A stretch of 64,000 bases of DNA from the NCBI GenBank assembly GCA_009767595.1, contig VSDK01012728.1, positions 1,224,048-1,288,047 on the forward strand. Direction: 5' to 3'. The notes beneath the pieces are model-generated. The model saw only the letters and a list, made by a program, of their open reading frames with translations, was not told the DNA's origin and searched no databases. This DNA comes from Symbiodinium kawagutii. Its lineage: Eukaryota; Sar; Dinophyceae; Suessiales; Symbiodiniaceae. Below are positions 63,486 to 64,000 of the stretch, in pieces (position 1 is the stretch's first letter; each line of letters opens with the position of its first letter). The translations under genes and the position numbers were made by a program.

Positions 63486-64000
63486 ATGCCATCTCTGCCA
63501 TGGGTGGTTACGGTCACCCTTGCTGTGAGTACTGGGACAGTGAATGTGCTGGATTTCTCATGGCTATGGGTGCCAAATTTTGATGATACATCTTTGGGTG
63601 ATCCACCCCCACTCTTAAGTGAGGGAAGTGGTCTTGACAGCGATGGTGAAGGAACGAAGTTACATGGTTGGGCTCATTTCTGGGGGTATTCAGTGTTTCA
63701 CTGGGATGTCCACTCTTGGATTGGGCCCGCATGGTTCAGTACCTCTGCTACACCTGGCACTTTGCAATCAACAGGCGGTTGGGGACTGTACTTCTTGGAT
63801 CAACTTGGACTATGGATTTGTGGAGACTTCTGGCCTTTGATCGCATGGACATTGGTTTTAACTTTTCTGCTTGGATTCACTGCGACCGCACTGTATCTCC
63901 TGTGGATCATGTTTAGACCCTGCTTTGCTTTCTGCCGGTGTTGCTGCCGCCAAACCAGGGCAGCCGCACGTGAGGTCGGGGAGCTCCTCCCAGAAGTCAA
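63486..64000 (+). CDS. Open frame running off the window: acidic Trp-rich region plus membrane segment
   Basis: Plus-strand frame of at least 171 codons with no stop before the end. It opens MPSLPWVVTVTLAV, has an acidic patch (WVPNFDDTSLGDPPPLLSEG, then SGLDSDGEG), several Trp residues, then a hydrophobic stretch at residues about 115-140 (WPLIAWTLVLTFLLGF...) followed by Cys/Arg-rich sequence (CFAFCRCCCR). The frame is open back to a stop at 63363, with another Met at 63438 that overlaps a spliced-leader-like string. I suspect the N-terminal part of a multicopy dinoflagellate retroelement protein, from general memory of such sequences only. It points away from the kinase gene. No function is assigned. 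Confidence 0.55.
   Translation, partial: MPSLPWVVTVTLAVSTGTVNVLDFSWLWVPNFDDTSLGDPPPLLSEGSGLDSDGEGTKLHGWAHFWGYSVFHWDVHSWIGPAWFSTSATPGTLQSTGGWGLYFLDQLGLWICGDFWPLIAWTLVLTFLLGFTATALYLLWIMFRPCFAFCRCCCRQTRAAAREVGELLPEV

Overview
The window looks like nuclear DNA of a dinoflagellate (alveolate alga). Bacterial-style gene packing is absent. Almost every long open frame is a shadow of simple-sequence DNA: CAT/ATG, CAA, AAGC, AT and a 9-bp GGTTCCTAT satellite. The dinoflagellate call rests on three things: a gene cut into tiny exons whose introns begin with GT, GC or GA and end in AG, mostly before G; a degenerate spliced-leader-like string at 63433-63447; and dense short inverted-repeat elements resembling dinoflagellate introners. 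Genus cannot be read from the sequence.

Main result: small GC-rich pockets on the minus strand, scattered from about 61.4 kb down to 15.4 kb, translate into consecutive pieces of one ABC1/UbiB/ADCK-family atypical kinase. Read 5' to 3' the family landmarks come in the right order: KLGQ (59.97 kb), PDLV plus LQDNLPAF (59.0/58.3), the Ala-rich loop VAAASLGQVYR (55.1), the VAV strand (53.4), VDEF plus ELDYRREA (47.1/46.2), KIPEL (44.0), RVLVM joined to EWVEGERL (43.3/32.6), HTDPHGGN (30.9), YLDFG (25.3), REGLVCAV (24.2), PPYFLNNARALGCLE (17.9) and a C-terminal exon (15.5). At nearly every junction the split codon is completed in the correct phase. About 21-22 exons of 19-191 bp are proposed over 46 kb. 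The 5' start and 3' end of the gene were not found.

Introns are built from repeats. Three short families with terminal inverted repeats recur throughout (A, about 100 bp, CTGGTTGGTGGTT ends; B, about 100 bp, GG(T)GGTTTCTC ends, some copies with 4-bp target duplications; C, about 100-120 bp, TGGCTATGGGTCAA ends). A fourth, single foldback of 103 bp starts exactly at a splice donor (29.1 kb). The largest intron (43.26-32.58 kb) contains a 9-kb segment bounded by near-identical 205-bp inverted repeats, with GACTTAGG motifs, a diverged tandem repeat, the GGTTCCTAT satellite and two related minus-strand coding-like fragments.

Left flank (0-15 kb): microsatellites, an AAGC higher-order array with 106-113-bp period, a Gln-rich plus-strand frame near 6.8-7.1 kb, and GC-rich coding-like pockets that may be exons of other genes but could not be assigned. 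Right end: a plus-strand frame runs off the window (63486-64000) with an acidic, Trp-rich N-terminal part and one strong membrane segment followed by Cys/Arg-rich sequence; it begins just after the leader-like string and inside or beside a truncated family C repeat, suggesting a retroposed sequence. Two assembly gaps lie at 16465-17338 and 53311-53347. No tRNA, rRNA, CRISPR array or recognisable promoter was seen.
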